From positions 124,001 through 188,000 of the forward strand of contig JAEZZI010000006.1 in assembly GCA_023418595.1 (NCBI GenBank): a DNA stretch of 64,000 bases, written 5' to 3'. Of the stretch, positions 34,690-41,827 are shown in pieces (the stretch's first letter is position 1; the number at the start of each line of letters is the position of its first letter). A program made the position numbers and the translations under genes. The notes below the pieces were generated by a model. That model was not told the origin of the DNA, did no database searches, and saw only the letters and a list, made by a program, of their open reading frames with translations. This stretch comes from Pseudomonadota bacterium. GTDB lineage: Bacteria; Pseudomonadota; Alphaproteobacteria; Sphingomonadales; Sphingomonadaceae.

Positions 34690-36105
34690 TCAGGCGCGCT
34701 TCCAGAATGTTTCGGGACGGTGGAACGATGGCCTGCCGCTCGCGACCGCGCTCAGATGACGTTCGTCGGCCAGATATTGCCGGAACGCCTCCAGCCCCAC
34801 CGGGCGCCCGAGCAGATAGCCTTGGACCATGTCGCACCCCATGACGCTGAGCAGCGCCAGCGCGGCGGGAGTCTCGACGCCCTCGGCAGTCACTTCCATA
34901 TCGAGCGCATGCGCCAGGTCGATGGTCGATCGCACGATCAGGGGATCGCGGTTGCTGCTGGTCAATTGCAGCACGAATCCCTTGTCGATCTTGAGTTCGC
35001 TGGCGGGAAGCTTCTTCAGATAGGCGAGGCTCGACAACCCGGCGCCATAATCGTCGATCGCGATCTGAACCCCCATCTGCGCCAGCATCTCGAGATGCTC
35101 GATCGCCTTTTCGGGTTCCTTGATGACCGCGGTCTCGGTGATCTCGAACCCCAGCCGCGCGCCGCTCTCGCGGATCATGCGGCACGCCGCATCGACGAAC
35201 CCGCGATCGGCGAGCAGCACGCCCGATATGTTGAGGAACACGGTCAGGATGTGCCCGTCCGCCGCCATGATCCGCTGGTCGGCAATCGCCTGGGCCAGTG
35301 TCCAGCGGGTAAGGTCGTCGATCAGTCCGGCCTGTTCGGCGACCTGGATGAAATCGCCGGGCAGGATCAGTCCGCGATCGGGATGCTGCCAGCGCACCAG
35401 CGCCTCGACGCTTGCCACTTCCTGACGGCGGACATGCACCTTGGGCTGATATTGCAGGAACATCTGTCCCGACCGGATCGCCCCCGACAACTCGCGCATC
35501 AGGGTCAGCGAATCGAAACTGCCCGATTCGAGCGTCAGGTCGCGAATCACATCGGTGCCGTCATATTCGGCCTGGCGCAGCGCCGCTTCGGCGCCCTCGG
35601 CCAGTCGGACTTCCTCGCGGTCGTGCCCGGTGACGGCTGCACCGCCGAAGCGCAGGTCGAGCGGATAGGATTCGCCGTCGATGTCGAACGGTTCGGCAAA
35701 GCGGCAGCGCAACGCCGCGACCAGCGTTTCGCACCAGTCGAAACTGTCGGCTTCGAACGCGATTTCGAGCACGGCGCGTCCTGCCGCCGACAACCGAACG
35801 CCGGGGGCGACCGACATGACGTGCTCGGCGATGTCGCCGAGCAGCGCGTCCGCTCTCGGCAATCCGATATGACGGCGAAGGGTTTGGAAGTTGTTGAGTT
35901 CGCACAGGATCAGTGCGCGCCAGGTGCGCCGCGGAACGATCAGCCGCGGAGCACCCGACGACTTGTCGCGGTGCATCTCGAACCGCTCTGCGCGTCGCGG
36001 GTCGGCGGATAACGCCGCGCGCGCCGCCCGCTCGCCCCGATCGACTTCGTCGTGCGATTTGCCAAGCCGTTTGCCGACTGCACCGGTTGCATCTCTGGCG
36101 ACCAT
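34690..36105 (-). CDS. Degenerate GGDEF plus EAL protein, probable c-di-GMP phosphodiesterase
   Basis: The 471-residue soluble protein has an N-terminal degenerate GGDEF domain (about residues 60-205): at the place of the GGDEF signature it reads SAAGRAVLEI, so cyclase activity is excluded. The EAL domain (about 215-450) is intact: VEALVRWQH, NISGVLL, FEITET, AIDDYGAG, KIDKGFV and AEGVET. It should hydrolyse c-di-GMP, possibly with the degenerate domain as a GTP sensor. The frame opens at a TTG (36114); ATG 36105 (MVARDATG) was chosen. It is in line with the hybrid kinase downstream, 50 bases away, and may share its operon. Confidence 0.92.
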   Translation of the reverse strand: MVARDATGAVGKRLGKSHDEVDRGERAARAALSADPRRAERFEMHRDKSSGAPRLIVPRRTWRALILCELNNFQTLRRHIGLPRADALLGDIAEHVMSVAPGVRLSAAGRAVLEIAFEADSFDWCETLVAALRCRFAEPFDIDGESYPLDLRFGGAAVTGHDREEVRLAEGAEAALRQAEYDGTDVIRDLTLESGSFDSLTLMRELSGAIRSGQMFLQYQPKVHVRRQEVASVEALVRWQHPDRGLILPGDFIQVAEQAGLIDDLTRWTLAQAIADQRIMAADGHILTVFLNISGVLLADRGFVDAACRMIRESGARLGFEITETAVIKEPEKAIEHLEMLAQMGVQIAIDDYGAGLSSLAYLKKLPASELKIDKGFVLQLTSSNRDPLIVRSTIDLAHALDMEVTAEGVETPAALALLSVMGCDMVQGYLLGRPVGLEAFRQYLADERHLSAVASGRPSFHRPETFWKRA

Positions 36106-36259
36106 GAACGGCAATCTAGAGGTCCGCGCTGAAGGAAGGGTTAAGTTTCACCATGTCGCGTTCCCCTGCGGGACACGAACCGCCGACGTAACGATTGTCC
36201 GATGGTAAAAATTTCATTAAACAATGCCCTGCGCGACAAGCGCGCTTGGGAGAAAAAAT

Positions 36260-36310
36260 ATGTTGTCGATCTTCTTCCGGGAATACAGCGACGATCTGCG
36301 TCCCTGGTAA
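36260..36310 (+). CDS. Putative 16-residue leader peptide upstream of ugd
   Basis: A very short ORF (MLSIFFREYSDDLRPW) has an unusually good ribosome-binding site, GGGAGAAAAAAT, directly before its ATG. It lies downstream of an AT-rich, promoter-like stretch and about 90 bases before a terminator-like hairpin, 210 bases upstream of ugd. That arrangement resembles a leader peptide plus attenuator. No codon run points to a particular amino acid. It could also be a small independent protein or a chance ORF. Confidence 0.4.
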   Translation: MLSIFFREYSDDLRPW

Positions 36311-36397
36311 CCCGACTGCGTCCGGCCTGACGGCTCAGCGATCGTGACGATCGTCGGCCGGCGGGTCGGGCGCCCTAAACCTTCTGAAAACGGACGC

Positions 36398-36427
36398 GAA
36401 GCCGGCCTCTGGTTCGGCTTTTCCTTT
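36398..36427 (+). terminator. Terminator-like hairpin in the ugd leader
   Basis: The stem AAGCCGGCC / GGTTCGGCTT with a three-base loop is followed by TTTTCCTTT. It lies upstream of ugd and downstream of the short leader ORF, so it would end the leader transcript or act as an attenuator. No convergent gene here needs it. Confidence 0.65.
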
Positions 36428-36520
36428 GCGCGAAGCAGCGCCCCGCTTGCCTAGCCGCAAGCGTCGCGGATAAGGCGTGGCGCGCAATCCCGGCGCGAAC
36501 GCCACAATGAAGGAATATCC

Positions 36521-37858
36521 ATGCGTATCGTGATGATCGGTTCGGGCTATGTCGGCCTGGTGTCGGGCGCGTGCTTTGCCGATTTCGGGCATGACGTGGT
36601 GTGCGTCGACAAGGATTCGACCAAAGTCGACAAGCTGAACGCGGGCGGGATTCCGATCTACGAGCCGGGGCTGGACGAACTGGTCGCGCGCAATGTTGCG
36701 GCGGGGCGGCTGTCGTTCACGACCGAGCTGGCCGGGCCGGTGAGCGAAGCCGAGGTGGTGTTCATCGGCGTTGGCACCCCGGCGAGGCGCGGCGATGGCC
36801 ATGCCGACCTCTCCTATGTCTATGCCGCCGCGCGCGAGATCGGTGCAGCGCTGAAGGGCTTCACCGTCGTCGTCACCAAATCGACCGTGCCGGTTGGCAC
36901 CGGCGACGAGGTCGAGCGGATCATCGCCGAGGAAAACCCCGACGCGGACTTCGCGGTCGCCTCCAACCCCGAATTCCTGCGCGAAGGGGCCGCGATCGAG
37001 GACTTCAAGCGCCCCGACCGCATCGTGGTGGGGATCGAGGACGACCGGGCGCGCGGACCGATGACCGAGGTGTATCGCCCGCTGTTCCTCAACCAGTCGC
37101 CGCTGCTGTTCACGCGCCGCCGGACCAGCGAACTGATCAAATATGCCGCCAACGCATTCCTTGCGATGAAGATCACCTTCATCAACGAAATCGCGGATCT
37201 GTGCGAAAAGGTCGGCGCCGACGTCCAGGACGTGTCGCGCGGCATCGGGCTGGACAACCGCATTGGGTCCAAGTTCCTCCACGCAGGGCCGGGCTATGGC
37301 GGATCGTGCTTCCCCAAAGATACCCTCGCGCTGGTCAAGACCGCCGAGGATAATGGCGCGCCCATCCGCCTGATCGAGACCACGGTCGCGGTCAACGACA
37401 CCCGCAAGCGGGCGATGGCGCGCAAGGTGATCGCCGCGGCCGGCGGCGACGTGCGCGGCAAGACCATCGGCGTGCTCGGCCTCACCTTCAAACCGAACAC
37501 CGATGACATGCGCGATTCGCCTGCCATCGCCATCGTACAGGCGTTGCAGGACGCGGGGGCCGTCGTGCGCGGTTACGATCCCGAAGGCATGGAAGCGGCC
37601 AGGGCAGTGATGCCCGACATCACCTATTGCGATCATGCCTATGACGTCGCCGAGGGCGCGTCGGCGGTGGTGATCGTGACCGAATGGAACGCCTTCCGCG
37701 CGCTCGACCTGTCGCGGTTGAAGGCGAAGATGGAACAGCCGGTGCTGGTCGATCTGCGCAACATCTATCGCGAGGACGAAGTGACGCGCGCGGGCTTCGC
37801 CTATTCGAGCGTTGGGCGGGGAACTACTGGCGATCCGGTGGCACCGACCGCGGATTGA
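36521..37858 (+). CDS. ugd: UDP-glucose 6-dehydrogenase
   Basis: Ugd oxidises UDP-glucose twice with NAD to UDP-glucuronate. The 445-residue protein has the N-terminal NAD motif MIGSGYVGLVSGACFADFG, the middle domain with STVPVGTGDEV and NPEFLREGAAIEDF, the catalytic cysteine in GYGGSCFPKD near residue 267, and the C-terminal NAD-like domain (IGVLGLTFKPNTDDMRDSP). The product serves capsule and, in sphingomonads, glucuronosyl ceramide. Downstream, a half-copy of the family F repeat lies near 37870. A leader with a possible attenuator precedes it. Confidence 0.97.
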   Translation: MRIVMIGSGYVGLVSGACFADFGHDVVCVDKDSTKVDKLNAGGIPIYEPGLDELVARNVAAGRLSFTTELAGPVSEAEVVFIGVGTPARRGDGHADLSYVYAAAREIGAALKGFTVVVTKSTVPVGTGDEVERIIAEENPDADFAVASNPEFLREGAAIEDFKRPDRIVVGIEDDRARGPMTEVYRPLFLNQSPLLFTRRRTSELIKYAANAFLAMKITFINEIADLCEKVGADVQDVSRGIGLDNRIGSKFLHAGPGYGGSCFPKDTLALVKTAEDNGAPIRLIETTVAVNDTRKRAMARKVIAAAGGDVRGKTIGVLGLTFKPNTDDMRDSPAIAIVQALQDAGAVVRGYDPEGMEAARAVMPDITYCDHAYDVAEGASAVVIVTEWNAFRALDLSRLKAKMEQPVLVDLRNIYREDEVTRAGFAYSSVGRGTTGDPVAPTAD

Positions 37859-38004
37859 TCGCCCCTACCCCGTTCGTTTCGAGCGGAATTGAGCGCGCTG
37901 AACTAACCGATCTTTGACGCGCCAAAGTTTTTGCGGCTTTGGCGCGCGCGGGCGATATGCTCTTGGACGCGGGTGGCAATCACGCCTGCGAACCGGAGCA
38001 TCCC

Positions 38005-38910
38005 TTGGCCGCCCAGCCGACGCATCTCGACGATCTCGAAGCCGAAAGCATCCACATCCTGCGCGAGGTGGTGGCCGAGGCGACGCGTCCGGTGATGCTC
38101 TATTCGGTCGGCAAGGATTCGGCGGTGATGCTGCACCTGGCCAAGAAGGCATTCTATCCGGCCTCCCCGCCCTTCCCGCTGATGCACGTCGATACGACCT
38201 GGAAGTTCCGCGATATGTATCGCTTGCGCGACAAGGCGGCGGCGGATGCGGGCATGGAACTCATCGTCCACCAGAATCCCGAAGCAATCGAGCGCGGCAT
38301 CAACCCGTTTGATCATGGCAGCCTCCACACGGATCTGTGGAAAACCGAGGGGCTGAAACAGGCGCTCGACAAATACGGTTTCGACGCGGCGTTCGGCGGC
38401 GCGCGGCGCGACGAGGAAAAGAGCCGGGCAAAGGAGCGCATCTTCTCATTCCGATCAGCCAGCCATCGCTGGGACCCCAAGGCGCAGCGGCCCGAACTCT
38501 GGCATCTCTACAATGCGCACAAGGCCAAGGGGGAAAGCATCCGCGTGTTCCCGCTGTCCAACTGGACCGAACTCGACATCTGGCAGTATATCCTGCGCGA
38601 AGGGATCGAGATCGTGCCCCTGTATTTTGCCGCCCCGCGCCCGACCGTCGAGCGCGACGGGATGCTGCTGATGGTCGACGACGATCGGTTCCGGCTGGCG
38701 CCCGGCGAGGTGCCAGTGGAGCGTTCGATCCGATTCCGCACGCTGGGCTGCTATCCGCTGACCGGCGCGGTCGAGAGCGAGGCGTCTACACTCGGCCAGG
38801 TGATCCAGGAAATGCTGCTGACCACGACCTCCGAACGCCAGGGCCGCGCGATCGATCGCGATGCGGGCGACGGGTCGATGGAGAAAAAGAAGCAGGAGGG
38901 GTATTTTTGA
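38005..38910 (+). CDS. cysD: Sulfate adenylyltransferase subunit 2
   Basis: CysD, with the GTPase CysN, makes adenosine 5'-phosphosulfate from ATP and sulfate. The protein has the PP-loop YSVGKDSAVMLHLA, the FGGARRDEEKSRAKERIFSFR segment, and the SNWTELDIWQYI and LGCYPLTGA motifs. The frame opens at 37939, but the TTG at 38005 is preceded by GGAG at 7 bases and gives a 301-residue protein (MAAQPTHLDDLEAESIHI...), matching the 302 residues of E. coli CysD, so I chose it over the ATG at 37957. A family A repeat lies between this gene and cysNC. Confidence 0.94.
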   Translation: MAAQPTHLDDLEAESIHILREVVAEATRPVMLYSVGKDSAVMLHLAKKAFYPASPPFPLMHVDTTWKFRDMYRLRDKAAADAGMELIVHQNPEAIERGINPFDHGSLHTDLWKTEGLKQALDKYGFDAAFGGARRDEEKSRAKERIFSFRSASHRWDPKAQRPELWHLYNAHKAKGESIRVFPLSNWTELDIWQYILREGIEIVPLYFAAPRPTVERDGMLLMVDDDRFRLAPGEVPVERSIRFRTLGCYPLTGAVESEASTLGQVIQEMLLTTTSERQGRAIDRDAGDGSMEKKKQEGYF

Positions 38911-38925
38911 TGGGTGCGTCCTGTT

Positions 38926-39055
38926 CATTCCTTCCCCATCGGGGGAAGGCGACCATGCGCAGCATGGTGGAGGGGGTTAGCCGCAAGCGCCGTCCTTCGT
39001 GGCTCGCCCCCTCCGTCAGCGCTTTGCGCTGCCACCTCCCTCGATGGGGGAAGGG
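38926..39055 (-). repeat. 130-bp palindromic repeat (family A, copy 4) between cysD and cysNC
   Basis: The copy is inverted relative to those at 19738 and 30555: CCTTCCCCATCGGGGGAAGG, CCATGCGCAGCATGG, then GTCAGCGCTTTGCGCTGCC and a closing CCCTCGATGGGGGAAGGG. It begins about 16 bases after the cysD stop, and its last bases, GGGGGAAGGG, lie 4-13 bases before the cysNC ATG. Confidence 0.9.
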
Positions 39056-39058
39056 TTG

Positions 39059-40972
39059 ATGACTGCCTATCGTCCCGACGCGCTCATCGCGTCCGACATC
39101 GACGCCTATCTCGCCCAACATTCGCGCAAATCGCTGCTGCGCTTCATCACCTGCGGATCGGTCGATGACGGCAAATCGACGCTGATCGGGCGGCTGCTCT
39201 ACGATTCGAAGCAGATCTTCGAAGACCAGTTGTCTGCGCTCGAAGCCGATAGCAAACGCGTCGGCACCCAAGGCCAGGCGATCGATTTCGCGCTGCTGGT
39301 CGATGGCCTGACCGCCGAGCGCGAACAAGGCATCACCATCGACGTCGCCTACCGCTTCTTCGCGACCGAAAAGCGCAAGTTCATCGTCGCCGACACGCCG
39401 GGGCACGAACAATATACGCGCAACATGGTGACCGGCGCGTCGGGCGCAGACCTTGCCGTCATCCTGATCGATGCGCGCAAGGGTGTGCTGACCCAAACGA
39501 GGCGGCACAGCTATCTCGCGCACCTGATCGGAATCCGCAACATCGTGCTGGCGGTGAACAAGATGGATCTGGTCGGCTATGACCAGGCGCGCTTCGACGC
39601 GATCGTCGCGGATTACCGTGTCTTTGCCGCGAGCATCGGCATCGCCGATTTCACCGCGATTCCGATTTCCGGGCTTGGCGGCGACAACATTACCGCCAAA
39701 TCCGATGCCACCCCCTGGTACACCGGTCCCGCACTGCTCGACCACCTCGAGTGCGTCGAGGTCGCGCGCGATGCGGCACGCGCGGGACCGTTTCGGATGC
39801 CGGTGCAATGGGTCAATCGTCCCAATCTCGATTTTCGCGGGTTTGCCGGGCTGATCGCCAGCGGCACCGTCAAGCCCCGCGACGCGATCCGCGTGCTGCC
39901 GTCGGGGCGCACGTCGACGATCGATCGCGTCGTCACCTTCGACGGCGATCTGCCGGAGGCCAGCGCGGGCCAGTCGGTAACCCTCACCCTGACCGACGAG
40001 ATCGACTGTTCGCGCGGCGACGTGATCGCGACCGCCGGCGATCCGCCGCAAGTCGCCGACCAGTTCGAAGCGACGATCGTGTGGATGGCCGACGACGCGC
40101 TGCTGCCGGGCCGCGCATACTGGCTGAAATCGGGGACGCGCACCGTCAGCGCGACGATCCAGCCGCCAAAGCATGTCATGTGCGTCAACACGATGGCGAC
40201 GCTGTCGGCCAAGACGCTCGAATTGAACGATATCGGGGTAGCCGAAGTCTATACCGACCGCCCGATCCCGTTCGCGCCCTATGCCGAGAACCGCGATCTG
40301 GGCGGGTTCATCCTGATCGACAAGCTGACCAATTCGACGGTCGCCGCAGGGCTCATCAATTTCGCGCTCCGTCGCGCACAGAACGTCCATTGGCAGGCCG
40401 TCGAAATCGACCGCGCCGCCCACGCGTCGCAGAAAGGCCAGACGCCCGCGCTGCTGTGGTTCACCGGCCTGTCGGGTTCCGGCAAATCGACCATCGCCAA
40501 TCTGGTCGAAAAGAAGCTGCACGCGCTGGGCAAGCATACGTTCCTGCTCGACGGCGACAATATCCGCCACGGCCTCAACCGCGATCTGGGCTTCACCGAC
40601 GCCGACCGGGTCGAAAACATCCGGCGCGTCGGCGAGGTTGCCAAGCTGATGGCGGATGCCGGGCTGATCGTGCTGACGGCGTTCATTTCGCCATTCAGGG
40701 CAGAGCGCGACATGGTCCGCGCCATGCTCCCCGAAGGCGAGTTTCTGGAAATCTTCGTCGATACGCCATTGGAAGAGGCGGAACGCCGCGACGTGAAGGG
40801 GCTGTACCGGAAAGCGCGTGCAGGCGAGTTGAAGAACTTCACCGGCATCGACAGTCCGTATGAAACCCCCGAGCACCCCGATATCCGCATCGACACGACG
40901 CGAACCACGCCCGAGGATGCAGCCGAGATGATCGTCGAGCGGCTGGTCGGCGCCTGGGTGCCCAGCCTGTGA
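39059..40972 (+). CDS. cysNC: Bifunctional sulfate adenylyltransferase subunit 1 / adenylylsulfate kinase CysNC
   Basis: The N-terminal CysN GTPase (residues 1 to about 440) drives APS synthesis by CysD; the C-terminal CysC kinase phosphorylates APS to PAPS. GTPase motifs GSVDDGKST (about 34), DTPGHEQYTRNM (about 112) and VNKMDL are complete, as is the EREQGITIDVAYR switch. The kinase P-loop GLSGSGKST is near residue 470, followed by GDNIRHGLN and the FISPFRAERD segment. The ATG at 39059 is preceded by GGGGGAAGGG, which belongs to the family A repeat. Fusion of CysN and CysC is common in alphaproteobacteria. The stop overlaps cysQ (GTGA). Confidence 0.96.
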   Translation: MTAYRPDALIASDIDAYLAQHSRKSLLRFITCGSVDDGKSTLIGRLLYDSKQIFEDQLSALEADSKRVGTQGQAIDFALLVDGLTAEREQGITIDVAYRFFATEKRKFIVADTPGHEQYTRNMVTGASGADLAVILIDARKGVLTQTRRHSYLAHLIGIRNIVLAVNKMDLVGYDQARFDAIVADYRVFAASIGIADFTAIPISGLGGDNITAKSDATPWYTGPALLDHLECVEVARDAARAGPFRMPVQWVNRPNLDFRGFAGLIASGTVKPRDAIRVLPSGRTSTIDRVVTFDGDLPEASAGQSVTLTLTDEIDCSRGDVIATAGDPPQVADQFEATIVWMADDALLPGRAYWLKSGTRTVSATIQPPKHVMCVNTMATLSAKTLELNDIGVAEVYTDRPIPFAPYAENRDLGGFILIDKLTNSTVAAGLINFALRRAQNVHWQAVEIDRAAHASQKGQTPALLWFTGLSGSGKSTIANLVEKKLHALGKHTFLLDGDNIRHGLNRDLGFTDADRVENIRRVGEVAKLMADAGLIVLTAFISPFRAERDMVRAMLPEGEFLEIFVDTPLEEAERRDVKGLYRKARAGELKNFTGIDSPYETPEHPDIRIDTTRTTPEDAAEMIVERLVGAWVPSL

Positions 40973-41694
40973 CCGACGCGCGGCTGGCGGCGGCGATCGC
41001 GGAGGAAGCGGGGAAGCTGCTCATCGCCATCCAGCGTGACGGCGGCCCGGACGCGGGTGCCCGCGGCGATGCCGAAGCGAACCGCCTGATCCTCGACCGG
41101 CTGCACGATGCCCGTCCCGACGATGCCCTTCTGTCGGAAGAATCCGCTGATGATCTGACCCGGTTAAGCGCGCGGCGCGTATGGATCATCGACCCGCTCG
41201 ACGGCACGCGCGAGTTCGCCGAAGGCCGCGACGACTGGGCGGTGCATGTCGCGCTCGCGATCGACGGCGCGCCCTCCATCGGCGCGGTGGCGTTGCCCGC
41301 GCGCGGAATCGTGTTGGCGAGCGACGTGCCGCCCGCCCTGCCCGCGCCCGCTACCACCCCGCGCATGCTGGTCAGCCGCAGCCGCCCCAGCCAGCTTTGT
41401 GCTTCGGTTCGCGACATGATCGGCGCGGAGACGATCGGTATGGGATCGGCAGGCGCAAAGGCGATGGCGGTGGTGTTGGGAGAGGCCGAGATTTACCTCC
41501 ATTCGGGCGGGCAGCACCAATGGGACAATTGCGCCCCCGCCGCGGTGGCGCTTGCCGCCGGACTGCACGCCTCGCGGATCGACGGGTCGCCGCTCGCTTA
41601 TAATGCGCGCTCGACCAGCGTGCCGGATTTGCTGATCTGTCGAAAGGAATGGGCGGACCGGGTCCTCGCGGCGGTCGGGGATTGCGCCGACTGA
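40969..41694 (+). CDS. cysQ: 3'(2'),5'-bisphosphate nucleotidase CysQ / inositol monophosphatase family
   Basis: CysQ converts 3'-phosphoadenosine 5'-phosphate, the by-product of PAPS reduction or sulfation, to AMP. The 241-residue protein has the metal-binding SEES segment (LLSEESADD), WIIDPLDGTREFAEG near residue 72 and the C-terminal HQWDNCAPAAV motif of the family. The start is a GTG overlapping the cysNC stop, which ties it to sulfate activation. The family includes inositol monophosphatases, but the operon context favours CysQ. Confidence 0.93.
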   Translation: MTDARLAAAIAEEAGKLLIAIQRDGGPDAGARGDAEANRLILDRLHDARPDDALLSEESADDLTRLSARRVWIIDPLDGTREFAEGRDDWAVHVALAIDGAPSIGAVALPARGIVLASDVPPALPAPATTPRMLVSRSRPSQLCASVRDMIGAETIGMGSAGAKAMAVVLGEAEIYLHSGGQHQWDNCAPAAVALAAGLHASRIDGSPLAYNARSTSVPDLLICRKEWADRVLAAVGDCAD

Positions 41695-41702
41695 CGCCCC
41701 CC

Positions 41703-41811
41703 CCGTCACCCCACGCTTGTTCCGGGGTCCACTACGCCGCTTGCGCTACCTTCCCGACGCCCCGAGACGCCCGCCGCCCGGTGGACCCCGGAACAAGTCC
41801 GGGGTGACGAG
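41703..41811. repeat. Palindromic repeat, CTTGTTCCGGGGTCCAC type (family C, copy 1)
   Basis: The arms GTCACCCCACGCTTGTTCCGGGGTCCAC and GTGGACCCCGGAACAAGTCCGGGGTGAC form a hairpin over a loop of about 55 bases. A second copy is at 50472-50588. It lies between the convergent genes cysQ and the S9 peptidase. Confidence 0.88.
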
Positions 41812-41827
41812 AGAGATGCGAACGCGC

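Larger units (their letters stand above)
36106..36520. other. Long gene-poor region between the EAL gene and ugd
   Basis: This 415-base divergent gap holds the promoter of the EAL gene on one side. On the other it holds an AT-rich stretch at 36200-36230 (GGTAAAAATTTCATTAAAC), a 16-codon ORF at 36260, a CGATCGTGACGATCG palindrome at 36336 and a terminator-like hairpin at 36398. It looks like a promoter followed by a structured leader of ugd. Confidence 0.6.

Noticed and set aside
36260..36310. Amino-acid-specific attenuation by the 16-residue ORF
   Set aside because: There is no run of a single amino acid, so a biosynthetic-type leader is not supported; only a general leader remains possible.
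38786..40876. A 696-codon minus-strand frame opposite cysNC
   Set aside because: It crosses the cysD-cysNC repeat and lies opposite two enzymes with complete motifs; no domain is visible.
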